From: Actinomadura kijaniata NBRC 14229
Lineage (GTDB): Bacteria; Actinomycetota; Actinomycetes; Streptosporangiales; Streptosporangiaceae
Assembly (NCBI RefSeq): GCF_001552175.1
Contig: NZ_BCQR01000129.1
Span: forward strand, 1 to 36,337
Reading direction: 5' to 3'
DNA: 36,337 nucleotides
This document shows positions 29,844 to 36,337 of the stretch, one piece after another (the first letter of the stretch is position 1; every line of letters starts with the position of its first letter). A program made the translations under genes and the position numbers. The notes below the pieces were generated by a model. It was given only the letters and a program-made list of their open reading frames with translations, searched no databases and had not been told where the DNA came from.

Positions 29844-31073
29844 ATGTCCACTCAAGATCACGTTCTGGGGACGCCGGCCGCCTACCGGCGCGTGCTGGCG
29901 GACCGGGACTTCCGCCTGCTGTGGGCGGGCTCCACGGTGTCGCTCGCCGGAGACGGCATGACCTTCGTGGCCCTGGCATGGCTGGTGCTGTCCCAGCCCG
30001 GCGGAACCGCGCGCCTCGGGCTCCTGACGGTCTGCTTCACCCTGCCGGTCTTCGCCGGCGGCCTGCTGGTCGGGCCGCTGCTGGACCGGTTCGACAAGAG
30101 GCACGTGCTGGCCGCGGACTGCGTGCTGCGCGGCGGGGCCGTGGGGTCGCTCCCGCTGGCCGCCGCCGCGGGGGAGGCGCCCGCCTGGCTGCCGTTCGCG
30201 GTGGCCGCGGTCCACGGGCTGCTGAAGATGGTCCCGCTGGCCGGTTTCCCCGCCGCGATCCCCGATCTCGTCCGCCGCGCCGACCTGGACGCCGCCAACG
30301 CCCTGGAGGCCCTGAGCTTCGGAACGGCCGGGGTCGTCGGCCCGTCGCTCGGCGGCCTGCTGATCGCGGGCGTCGGGGCCCCGCACGTCCTGGCCGTCGA
30401 CGCCGCGTCCTACCTGGTCTTCGCCGTCGCGGCCCTCGCGGTGCGGCGCCCCCTGACGCCCGGCCCCCGCGCCGGCGCCGCCACGACGCCGACGGCACGG
30501 CTGCCGGTGCTCCTCCGGGACCGCCTCCTGGTCGCCACCACGCTCGCGTTCATGGCCTTCAACGTCGCCGAGGGGATGCTGCTGGTGGTGGCCCCCTGGC
30601 TCGCCAAGACCCACCTGCCCGGCGGCTCGTCGGCCCTGGGCCTGCTGCTGGCCGCCCTCGCCGCCGGCGAGCTGGCCGGCGGGGCCGTCGCCGGCCTCTG
30701 GCGGCCCCGCCTCGACCCCCTGAGGGCGCTCGCCTTCGCACAGCTCGCCGCCGGCGGCGGCTTCCTGGCGGTGCTCCTGGCCCCGCGCCCGTGGGGCGTC
30801 GCGGCCGGGTTCCTGGCCATCGGCCTGTTCAGCGCGCCGATGACGGTCTGGGCGCAGTCACTGCGCATGGAGCGGATCCCCGGGCCGCTGCGCGGACGCG
30901 CCTTCAGCGCCCTTCGCACGCTGATGCAGGCGACCCCGCCGCTGGGGGCGGCCCTCGCCACACCGATCCTGCGGAAGGAGGACCTCGCCCTGGCCGCGGC
31001 GAGCATGTTCCTGGTCGCCGCGGCACCGGTCCTCATGCTGCTCGCGCCGGGAACCCGCCGTCCCCCGGACTGA
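29844..31073 (+). CDS. MFS transporter, MFS_3/MdfA-like drug-exporter type
   Basis: A 409-residue integral membrane protein with about 12 helices, for example FRLLWAGSTVSLAGDGMTFVALAWLVL and LGLLTVCFTLPVFAGGLLVGPLLD. GPLLDRFDKR after helix 2 is the conserved G-x3-D-R-x-D-[KR]-R loop of the family. AAIPDLVRRADLDAANALEA and GVVGPSLGGLLIAGVG match the NreB/MFS_3 subgroup, often annotated as macrolide or multidrug efflux. The start ATG at 29844 is preferred over 29835 on spacing from AGGATG. It is divergent from the Ada-AlkA fusion and convergent with the HD gene. The transported compound is unknown. Confidence 0.9.
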   Translation: MSTQDHVLGTPAAYRRVLADRDFRLLWAGSTVSLAGDGMTFVALAWLVLSQPGGTARLGLLTVCFTLPVFAGGLLVGPLLDRFDKRHVLAADCVLRGGAVGSLPLAAAAGEAPAWLPFAVAAVHGLLKMVPLAGFPAAIPDLVRRADLDAANALEALSFGTAGVVGPSLGGLLIAGVGAPHVLAVDAASYLVFAVAALAVRRPLTPGPRAGAATTPTARLPVLLRDRLLVATTLAFMAFNVAEGMLLVVAPWLAKTHLPGGSSALGLLLAALAAGELAGGAVAGLWRPRLDPLRALAFAQLAAGGGFLAVLLAPRPWGVAAGFLAIGLFSAPMTVWAQSLRMERIPGPLRGRAFSALRTLMQATPPLGAALATPILRKEDLALAAASMFLVAAAPVLMLLAPGTRRPPD

Positions 31074-31075
31074 GC

Positions 31076-31088
31076 CGCCCGGCGGCCG
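31076..31088. terminator. Small hairpin between MFS and HD genes
   Basis: GCCG-N5-CGGC fills most of the 20 bp between the converging stop codons. It is weak but is the only structure available there. Confidence 0.2.
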
Positions 31089-31093
31089 ATCAC

Positions 31094-31741
31094 CTACGCG
31101 TCGCGCCACGGCGAGGCCGCGACCATGTCGCTCCACGTCGGCATGTGCGCCGAGGGGACGCGCTGGCGTACCAGCTCGCCGGGAAGCGACATGGGCACGC
31201 CCTTGGCCGGGTTCGCAAGGACCTGCGCGACGACGGCGTCGGCGAAGCGTTCCTCCAGGTCGAGGCGGGGGAACCGCGCGTGCACCTCGTCGGCGAACCC
31301 CGGCGGCAGGAGGTCGGCCCCCTGGCCGGACATGTCCACGGCGATGCCCCGTTGGGCGAGCGCCACCTCCGGTTCCCTGCGGCCGGCGATCCCCGGTGAG
31401 GTGTGCAACGCGATCGCGTCCCACACCACCCGCGTCCGTTCCTCGCCGACGCCCCGCTCGCGCAGGAACCGCACGGCCAGGTCGGCGCCGTCGACCTCGA
31501 AACGCTGGTCACCGTCACCGTCGTCGGTCAGGCCGACGTCGTGCAGGAGGCAGGCGAGGAACAGCAGCTCGTCGTCGTAGTCGTCACCGGGCTCCAGGCC
31601 CTCCCGCGCGGCCATGGCGCTGCCGAACAGGTAGCTGCGGAGGCTGTGGTGGGCCAGGAAGGGTTCCTCGATCCGCTCGACGAACTCCCGGGCACCGAAC
31701 GCGACCTCGGTCGCCGGGAAACGCATCTCGAATCCGGGCAT
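31094..31741 (-). CDS. HD-domain hydrolase (cyanamide-hydratase-like)
   Basis: A 215-residue metal-dependent HD-superfamily protein. Probable ligands are H31/H32 in LAHHSLRSYLFG, H67-D68 in ACLLHDVGLT and H113 in AIALHTSPGIAG. That spacing and the EFVERIEEPFLAHHSLRSYLF start resemble cyanamide hydratase-like and urea-hydroxyamino-type HD proteins. VDMSGQGADLLPP and NPAKGVPMSLPGELV are also typical of that subgroup. The substrate is unknown and need not be cyanamide. The ATG at 31741 is preceded by an AAAGG ribosome site at longer than usual spacing. It stands alone, leftward, about 150 bp from the next gene on the same strand. Confidence 0.87.
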   Translation of the reverse strand: MPGFEMRFPATEVAFGAREFVERIEEPFLAHHSLRSYLFGSAMAAREGLEPGDDYDDELLFLACLLHDVGLTDDGDGDQRFEVDGADLAVRFLRERGVGEERTRVVWDAIALHTSPGIAGRREPEVALAQRGIAVDMSGQGADLLPPGFADEVHARFPRLDLEERFADAVVAQVLANPAKGVPMSLPGELVRQRVPSAHMPTWSDMVAASPWRDA

Positions 31742-31894
31742 GATGAACCGACCTTTCTCGAACGGGGGAGGACCGGGCGACGCGCGGCGGCCACGAAGGC
31801 GCGCGCCGCGCTCGCGGCACGGTTCCGAGCCTGGTGCAGCCGGAACACGGCCGCAACGCCCGGCACCCCTCGGATCGCGCCATCCCCGCCGGGG

Positions 31895-32722
31895 TCAGAC
31901 GCGGCGGTGGCGCCAGTCGCCGATGGCCGGGCCGCCCTCCAGGACGGGACGTCCCCGCCTGCCCATCTCCGCCAGCAGGTGCGCGCCGAGCGGGTCGACG
32001 TTCAGCTCCGGCCGCGCGTCGATCTTCAGGCGTTTCCCGGATTCGAGGACCAGATGGTAGGCCAGCACCTTCCCGGCGTAGGGCAGGCGATTGCCGCCCG
32101 CCGCCCGGGAGAGGACGACCCGGTCGACCTCCGCCCAGGTGACGCAGCGCAACCGGCCGTTGGCGTTCTGCACCAGGCCGTCCCGGAACACGTGGGTGCG
32201 CACGACCGCCTTGGGGAAGACGACCACCGCGGCGGCCGCCAGCCCGAGCGCGACCGCGACCGCGTACAGCCAGAGCCCGGCGAGCCGCGCCAGGCCCGGG
32301 GCGTCGGGGCCGACCGCTCCGACCAGCCAGTTGAGCGCGGGCAGCAGGGCGAACACCGCCGCGACCACCACCGCCAGGGCCAGGAACATCTCGATGGGGT
32401 TGGCGTTCTTACGGGTGGCCACGTGCGGGCCGAGCACCCGCTGCCCGGCGATGCGCGTCACCCGTCCCGACGGGCGCAGCGGCTGGTCGCCCCACCTGCT
32501 CAGCCGTTCCCCGAACAGCCGGATCAGCGTCAGTCCCAGCAGCGCGCTCACCAGGCCGCCACCGGCCACCAGCAGCACGGTCCGGCCCGCCGCGCCGAAC
32601 GGCCACATCACCAGGGCCGCCACGAACGCCACCAGACCGGCGACGAACATCACCAGCAGCAGGCATCCCAGCGCGTTCGGCACGAAAGGGCCGGGTTCGG
32701 GGGACTTGCGGCTCATGGTCAT
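31895..32722 (-). CDS. Four-helix membrane protein with cytoplasmic PH-like tail
   Basis: A 275-residue membrane protein. Two hydrophobic hairpins are evident: LGCLLLVMFVAGLVAFVAALVMW with TVLLVAGGGLVSALLGLTLI (about 18-68), and EMFLALAVVVAAVFALLPALNWLV with LAGLWLYAVAVALGLAAAAVVVF (about 111-170). The tail reads VVRTHVFRDGLVQNANGRLRCVTWAEVDRVVL...YHLVLESGKRLKIDA, a beta-strand series like bacterial PH-like domains of YcxB/DUF6585-type proteins. Function is unknown. Starts at 32722 and 32716 are both possible, with no clear ribosome site. It lies between the HD gene and the aminotransferase gene on the same strand, with a 224-bp gap to the latter in which I see no gene. Confidence 0.75.
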   Translation of the reverse strand: MTMSRKSPEPGPFVPNALGCLLLVMFVAGLVAFVAALVMWPFGAAGRTVLLVAGGGLVSALLGLTLIRLFGERLSRWGDQPLRPSGRVTRIAGQRVLGPHVATRKNANPIEMFLALAVVVAAVFALLPALNWLVGAVGPDAPGLARLAGLWLYAVAVALGLAAAAVVVFPKAVVRTHVFRDGLVQNANGRLRCVTWAEVDRVVLSRAAGGNRLPYAGKVLAYHLVLESGKRLKIDARPELNVDPLGAHLLAEMGRRGRPVLEGGPAIGDWRHRRV

Positions 32723-32946
32723 ACTCTGGCAGCACCGGGCATGGCGCGTCCGGGACCCGGCCCGTACCCCGCCGCCCCGTCACCGGCTGCCCCGGGGAAG
32801 GTCCGGGCCGCCGCCGGCTCGGTGCCGGATGAGAGTCATCCCAGGTCGGGACATTCCCGGCTCCTCTCCAACGCCTCCCGCGCGTGCGACCCGGGGCATG
32901 CCGCCACGGCCGGTCGCGACCTGGGGACATGGCCGCGACCGGTCAC

Positions 32947-33759
32947 TCAGAACGCTGTCAGCGGCTCGGCCGTGTACGCCCGGTGCAGCGCCTCCAGGAA
33001 CGACGGCGCCTCCGGCAGCGCCACCTCGCCGATCCGGTGCACCGCCACCCCCGGCGTCCAGGAGTTCATCACCACCGCGCCTGCCAGCCCCGGCAGGTCG
33101 TCCACGCGGACCTCGGCGACGCGCTGGGGCACGCCCAGCCCCTCCAGCCGGCGGCGGACGACGCCCATCGTGGTCCCGGCCAGCATCTCCGCCCGCGGCC
33201 ACACGACCGCCTCGCCGTCCCAGAACGCCAGGTTCCAGATCGTCGCCTCGCTGAACCGGCCCCGCCGGTCCACGAACGCCGCGTCGTCGAACCCCCGCGC
33301 GACGGCCTGGCGCAGCCGGTGGGTCTTGGCCACCTCGCCCACGTGCTTGACGGCGGGCAGGTCGCGTTCGTGCTCGACGACCGCCAGCGCCAGCGGGCCG
33401 GAGGGGCCGGAGGAGGGCGGGCCCGTCCGCACCAGCACCTCCGGCTCCGCGTCGGCCGCCGTGAACTCGCCCGCAGGCGAGTAGACCGTCGCCACCAGCG
33501 ACACGTCCCGCGGCCCGGCGGCGAGCGCGGCCCGAAGATACGACCGCACCCGCTCGTCGGGGAGCGCCCGCCCGAACAGCTCCAGCGACGCCGCCCGCAA
33601 CCGCGCCAGGTGCAGGTCCAGCCCCCGGACGAGCCCCCCGCGCACCTGCATGGCGGTGAAGTGGGCGAAACCCGCGAACGCCAGCGGCGTCAGGTCCGCG
33701 GCGGTCGCGGGCCGTCCGTTGCGCTGGACGACGTACTCCTGCTCGACGGCAACACTCAT
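32947..33759 (-). CDS. Class IV PLP-dependent aminotransferase-like protein (ADCL/BCAT fold)
   Basis: A 270-residue fold-type IV PLP enzyme. The Schiff-base lysine is probably K138 in LPAVKHVG, matching the position of the lysine in aminodeoxychorismate lyase. GFDDAAFVDRRGRFSEATIWNLAFWDG (156-182) holds E171 and the strand-turn that binds pyridine nitrogen and phosphate. WPRAEMLAGTTMGVVRRRLEGLGV supplies the last phosphate loop. AMQVRGGLVRGLDLHLARLRAASLELF at 37-63 is typical of actinobacterial members annotated only as class IV aminotransferase. The reaction could be 4-amino-4-deoxychorismate lyase, D-amino-acid or branched-chain transamination; the sequence does not decide. The ATG at 33759 is chosen because GGGAG lies 6 nt upstream, unlike the ATG at 33765. 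Confidence 0.85.
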   Translation of the reverse strand: MSVAVEQEYVVQRNGRPATAADLTPLAFAGFAHFTAMQVRGGLVRGLDLHLARLRAASLELFGRALPDERVRSYLRAALAAGPRDVSLVATVYSPAGEFTAADAEPEVLVRTGPPSSGPSGPLALAVVEHERDLPAVKHVGEVAKTHRLRQAVARGFDDAAFVDRRGRFSEATIWNLAFWDGEAVVWPRAEMLAGTTMGVVRRRLEGLGVPQRVAEVRVDDLPGLAGAVVMNSWTPGVAVHRIGEVALPEAPSFLEALHRAYTAEPLTAF

Positions 33760-33913
33760 CGACATCTCCCGGTCAGTCCCCCCGTCCGCACCGGACGGAT
33801 CCATGACCGAGCCTGCCGCGCTGTGCGGAGGACACCCAGATCCCGGCTGTTCCTATGACCGCCGGTGTCAGGAACACCGCCGCGATGCCGGGAACGCCTC
33901 ACCTGGTCGAGGA

Positions 33914-33937
33914 GCGCCGGCCCCGCCGGCACGGCGC
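33914..33937 (-). terminator. GC-rich hairpin after the ABC exporter
   Basis: GCGCCG (33914-33919) pairs with CGGCGC (33932-33937) around an inner GCCGGC repeat, 8 bp beyond the exporter's stop. A terminator is likely by position. The rest of the gap up to the aminotransferase start also shows a GTTCCT/AGGAAC dyad. Confidence 0.4.
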
Positions 33938-33944
33938 GGCGGGC

Positions 33945-35924
33945 TCATCCGCCGGACACCTGCCCGTTGCCGAGGGCCCGCCGGTCCGGGTCGGCGTAGG
34001 CGGAGGCCTGCAACGTGTACAGCTCGGCGTACAGGCCGTCCTCCGCCATCAGGGAGGCGTGGTCGCCGTGCGCGACGACCCGGCCGCCCTCCAGGACGTA
34101 GATCCGGTCGGCGTGGCGGACGGAGGCGAGCCGGTGGGTGATCAGCAGGACGGTGCGGCCGTCGGCGTGCTCGCGCAGCCGCTCGAACAGCTGGTGCTCG
34201 GCGCGGGCGTCCAGGGCGGCGGTGGGCTCGTCGCAGATCAGCAGCGGGGCGCGGCGGTAGAAGCCGCGCGCGGCGGCCAGCCGCTGCCACTGGCCGCCCG
34301 ACAGCTCCTGCCCCTCGGCGAACCGCTTGTCCAGCAGCGTGTCGAACCCGTGCGGCAGCCCGTCGACCACCTCGTCGGCGCCGGAGTCGGCGGCCGCCGC
34401 GCGCACCTCCGCCGCCACGCGGGGGTCGGTCAGCGGGTCGCCCATGGCGATGTTGTCGGCGGCGGTCATCGGCCAGTGGGTGTGGTCCTGGGCGATGACC
34501 GCGATGTGGCGGCGCAGCCGCTCGGGGTCCAGGTCGGCGACGGCGACCTCGTCCCAGTGGACCCGGCCGTGCTGGGGGGCGTACAGCCCGGCCAGGACCT
34601 TGGCCAGGGTGGTCTTGCCCGAGCCGTTCTCGCCGACCAGCGCGACGATCTCGCCGCGCCGCAGCCGCACCGACACCTCGCGCAGCGACGGGGCCTCGTT
34701 GCCGGGGTAGGTGAAGGTGACGTCGGTGGCGGTGATCTCCTGGAAGCCGGTCAGCCCGTCGGCGGCCGCGAACGCCCGGTCGCGGCCGCGGCGGATGCGG
34801 CGGTCGGCCTCCGCGCAGAACGACAGGTAGTCGCCGAAGTACAGCCCGTCCTCGTAGCAGCGGTTGAGGGCGTAGACGAGGTTGATGAGGGAGGACTGGC
34901 CGGTCTTGATGGCCAGCACCGCGGTCCCGGCGACGGCCAGCGGCATCACGCCCCGCCACAGCAGCACCCCCAGCGCCGTGTACATCAGCGCGGTCGCCAC
35001 GCCCTTCAGGACGTCGCCGTAGACCTGGGTGAGGGTCTGGCGGCGGGCCAGCCGCAGCAGCACGGCGCGGATGTGGTCGGCCAGCAGCGCGTAGCGCTCC
35101 AGCAGGAAGTCGCGGACGGTGAAGGAACGGACCTCGGCGGCGTGGCGGCGCTCGGTCATCAGCTCCTCCATGATCCAGCCGCGGCGGCGCACCTCCACCA
35201 GCTCCAGCTGGGTCAGGTAGCCCAGCCGCGCGGCCCGCACCGCCGCCCAGCCCTCCGGCAGCGCGGTGACCAGCAGCAGCGGCAGCAGCACCGGATGCAG
35301 CACGCCGAGGGCGCCGGCGGCGGCGGCGACGCCGATGGTGGCGGTGAACAGGTCGACGGCGTGGTCGACCATGGACGCCGCCGAGTCGACGCCGCGCAGC
35401 CGCGCCCGGTGCAGGTCGTCCAGGAACGCCGAGTCGTCGAGCGCGTCCAGGTCGACGCGGGTGGTGCGCTCGTACAGCCGCAGCTCCACCCCGCGTTCCA
35501 CCTGGGGGCGCAGCCGCGCCTGCGCCCACTGCGCGGCGGCCGCCAGCATCGCCCGGGCCGCGACCGCGCCGCCCACCAGCAGCAGCGCGGGCGCGGCGGC
35601 GCGGACCCGGTCGGGCGTGGGGCCCGCCGAGAACAGCGCGGTCAGCACGCCGGTGGTGGCCAGCAGCCCGAACGCGGTGAACACCCCGGCGGCGACGTTG
35701 AGCACGATGGTGGCGATCAGGTCGCGCCGGTTGGCGTGCCAGGCCAGCCGCATCACCTGCGCGATCAGCGCGGGCAGCCGCCGCGCCATGGTGAGCGTGC
35801 CGGTCTCCGACAGCTCCACCGCCTTGGCGTACCACTTCACCTCGGCGAGCCTCGGTCCGATCGGCGGAGCGTCCTCGGTGCGCCGGCGCCGCCGCGCGCG
35901 GCGCAGCCGTTCCCACAGTCCCAT
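33945..35924 (-). CDS. ABC exporter, fused membrane and ATPase domains
   Basis: A 659-residue half-transporter. The N-terminal part is a six-helix exporter domain (IATIVLNVAAGVFTAFGLLATTGVLTALF; ALLLVGGAVAARAMLAAAAQWA; LFTATIGVAAAAGALGVLHPVLLPLLLV; VLKGVATALMYTALGVLLW). The ATPase has Walker A GENGSGKTT (431-439), Q-loop Q479, signature LSGGQWQRLAAARGF (541-555), Walker B LLICDEP (561-567) and H597 in THRLASVRHAD. It would act as a homodimer or with an unlinked partner. No accessory genes are adjacent. Similar proteins accompany peptide or lipid-like natural product clusters, but none is seen here. The ATG at 35924 (MGLWERL) is preferred over 35987; the ribosome site is weak. Confidence 0.9.
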   Translation of the reverse strand: MGLWERLRRARRRRRTEDAPPIGPRLAEVKWYAKAVELSETGTLTMARRLPALIAQVMRLAWHANRRDLIATIVLNVAAGVFTAFGLLATTGVLTALFSAGPTPDRVRAAAPALLLVGGAVAARAMLAAAAQWAQARLRPQVERGVELRLYERTTRVDLDALDDSAFLDDLHRARLRGVDSAASMVDHAVDLFTATIGVAAAAGALGVLHPVLLPLLLVTALPEGWAAVRAARLGYLTQLELVEVRRRGWIMEELMTERRHAAEVRSFTVRDFLLERYALLADHIRAVLLRLARRQTLTQVYGDVLKGVATALMYTALGVLLWRGVMPLAVAGTAVLAIKTGQSSLINLVYALNRCYEDGLYFGDYLSFCAEADRRIRRGRDRAFAAADGLTGFQEITATDVTFTYPGNEAPSLREVSVRLRRGEIVALVGENGSGKTTLAKVLAGLYAPQHGRVHWDEVAVADLDPERLRRHIAVIAQDHTHWPMTAADNIAMGDPLTDPRVAAEVRAAAADSGADEVVDGLPHGFDTLLDKRFAEGQELSGGQWQRLAAARGFYRRAPLLICDEPTAALDARAEHQLFERLREHADGRTVLLITHRLASVRHADRIYVLEGGRVVAHGDHASLMAEDGLYAELYTLQASAYADPDRRALGNGQVSGG

Positions 35925-36066
35925 GGGTCCGACCCTGTCGCCGGTCGCCCCGGAGGAGAAGGGCGTTGGACGCACTGGCCGCCGCACGGCGGGTCACATC
36001 CGCCCGACCGTCGCGCCACCCGACTGCGGCGTGCCGGTCATGTCGGGGGCGGGAGCGGTCCGAGGG

Positions 36067-36106
36067 CCGGGGCTCCTTCGCGGCGGCGGGTGCGGAGGAG
36101 CCCCGG
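36067..36106 (-). terminator. Hairpin after the edge gene
   Basis: Perfect 11-bp arms CCGGGGCTCCT and AGGAGCCCCGG with an 18-nt loop, 6 bp beyond the leftward stop at 36113. It separates the edge gene from the ABC exporter gene, which therefore probably has its own promoter in 35925-36066. Confidence 0.65.
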
Positions 36107-36112
36107 GTCCCG

Positions 36113-36337
36113 TCAGCGGGCGAACGCGATCGCGGTGCCCGCGCTGATCACGACGGAGAGGACCACCAGCACCAGCGGCACGCTGAGCGGGTTCTCGCGG
36201 CGGGGCGCGGCCGCCTTCCGCCGGTGGGCCTCGTGGCGGGCCACCAGCCGGGGCTTGGCGGGCGGCTCGGGGACCGAGCGTTCCGGCGGCCGGGCGGGCG
36301 GGCGCGGGACTGGAACGGGCGGAGCCTCGGGCGGCAC
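36113..36337 (-). CDS. Partial: C-terminal part of a Pro-rich, tail-anchored membrane protein
   Basis: Only the last 74 or so codons are in the window, and the true start probably lies beyond its right edge. What is visible is a Pro/Arg-rich stretch (PVPRPPARPPERSVPEPPAKPRL) and a basic region (HEAHRRKAAAPRRENP). One C-terminal hydrophobic segment follows, LSVPLVLVVLSVVISAGTAIAFA, ending two residues from the stop. This suggests a tail-anchored protein or one with a terminal membrane helix. A GTG at the very edge could also begin a short protein. The family is not recognised. Confidence 0.5.
   Translation of the reverse strand: MPPEAPPVPVPRPPARPPERSVPEPPAKPRLVARHEAHRRKAAAPRRENPLSVPLVLVVLSVVISAGTAIAFAR

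Noticed and set aside
31094..31741. Naming the HD protein cyanamide hydratase
   Set aside because: The HD ligand pattern is shared by many hydrolases and no substrate-specific residues could be confirmed, so only a resemblance is stated.
33945..35924. Lanthipeptide or other peptide-exporter cluster
   Set aside because: The ABC exporter has no peptidase domain, and no precursor peptide or modification enzyme is adjacent.
1..36337. CRISPR arrays, tRNA/rRNA genes, intact insertion sequences, prophage or toxin-antitoxin modules
   Set aside because: No regularly spaced repeats, clover-leaf sequences, transposase motifs or phage structural genes were recognised on either strand. A covariance-model scan was not possible here.

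Overview
The window comes from a very high-GC actinobacterium, most likely a filamentous member of the Streptosporangiales/Thermomonosporaceae or a relative. This is inferred from the strong G/C third-position bias, frequent GTG starts, two F420/PPOX-type flavoproteins plus an F420-dependent luciferase-like enzyme, an AfsR-type BTAD/NB-ARC regulator, an ECF42 sigma factor, and many MarR/TetR/ArsR/LysR regulators. It is chromosomal accessory DNA with dense, mostly one- to three-gene transcription units. No rRNA, tRNA, CRISPR array or intact transposase was seen, and no gene-free stretch exceeds about 240 bp.

Region 1 (1-6066): a leftward series encodes a KamA-type lysine 2,3-aminomutase, a heme-oxygenase-like-fold protein, a DUF3616 protein and an acyl-CoA dehydrogenase. 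Divergent from kamA is a clear L-erythro-3,5-diaminohexanoate dehydrogenase (kdd). KamA and Kdd are steps 1 and 3 of the anaerobic lysine fermentation pathway; the step-2 mutase (KamDE) and the cleavage enzyme are absent here.

Region 2 (6111-10904): two PPOX flavoproteins diverge from a LysR gene broken by one frameshift. A GNAT gene follows, then the wreck of a glutamate-type ABC importer: a lipoprotein gene with two frameshifts, then a permease gene with a frameshift that is deleted into a second permease gene. No ATPase gene remains.

Region 3 (10937-14279): two regulator/enzyme pairs with palindromes between them, namely methyltransferase/MarR and imine-reductase-like/TetR. A TusA-like protein lies between the pairs. 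A palindrome-rich element of about 180 bp follows the TetR gene.

Region 4 (14483-20453): a small membrane protein, a 937-residue AfsR-like regulator, and a 900-residue protein I do not recognise.

Region 5 (20524-23758): a VOC protein, a DGPF/YciI protein and an ECF42 sigma factor form one unit preceded by a match to an ECF42 promoter. Next comes a CmtR-like ArsR sensor translationally coupled to a CDF metal exporter.

Region 6 (23788-28166): a MarR gene diverges from an F420-type oxidoreductase. A SoxR-type promoter overlaps the end of the latter and drives an NmrA-like NAD(P)-binding protein. A DUF2252 protein and a secreted Lys/Pro-rich repeat protein follow.

Region 7 (28252-36337): an AdaA-AlkA fusion whose glycosylase active site is altered, an MFS exporter, an HD-domain hydrolase, a membrane protein, a class IV aminotransferase-like enzyme, an ABC exporter half-transporter, and a partial membrane protein at the edge.
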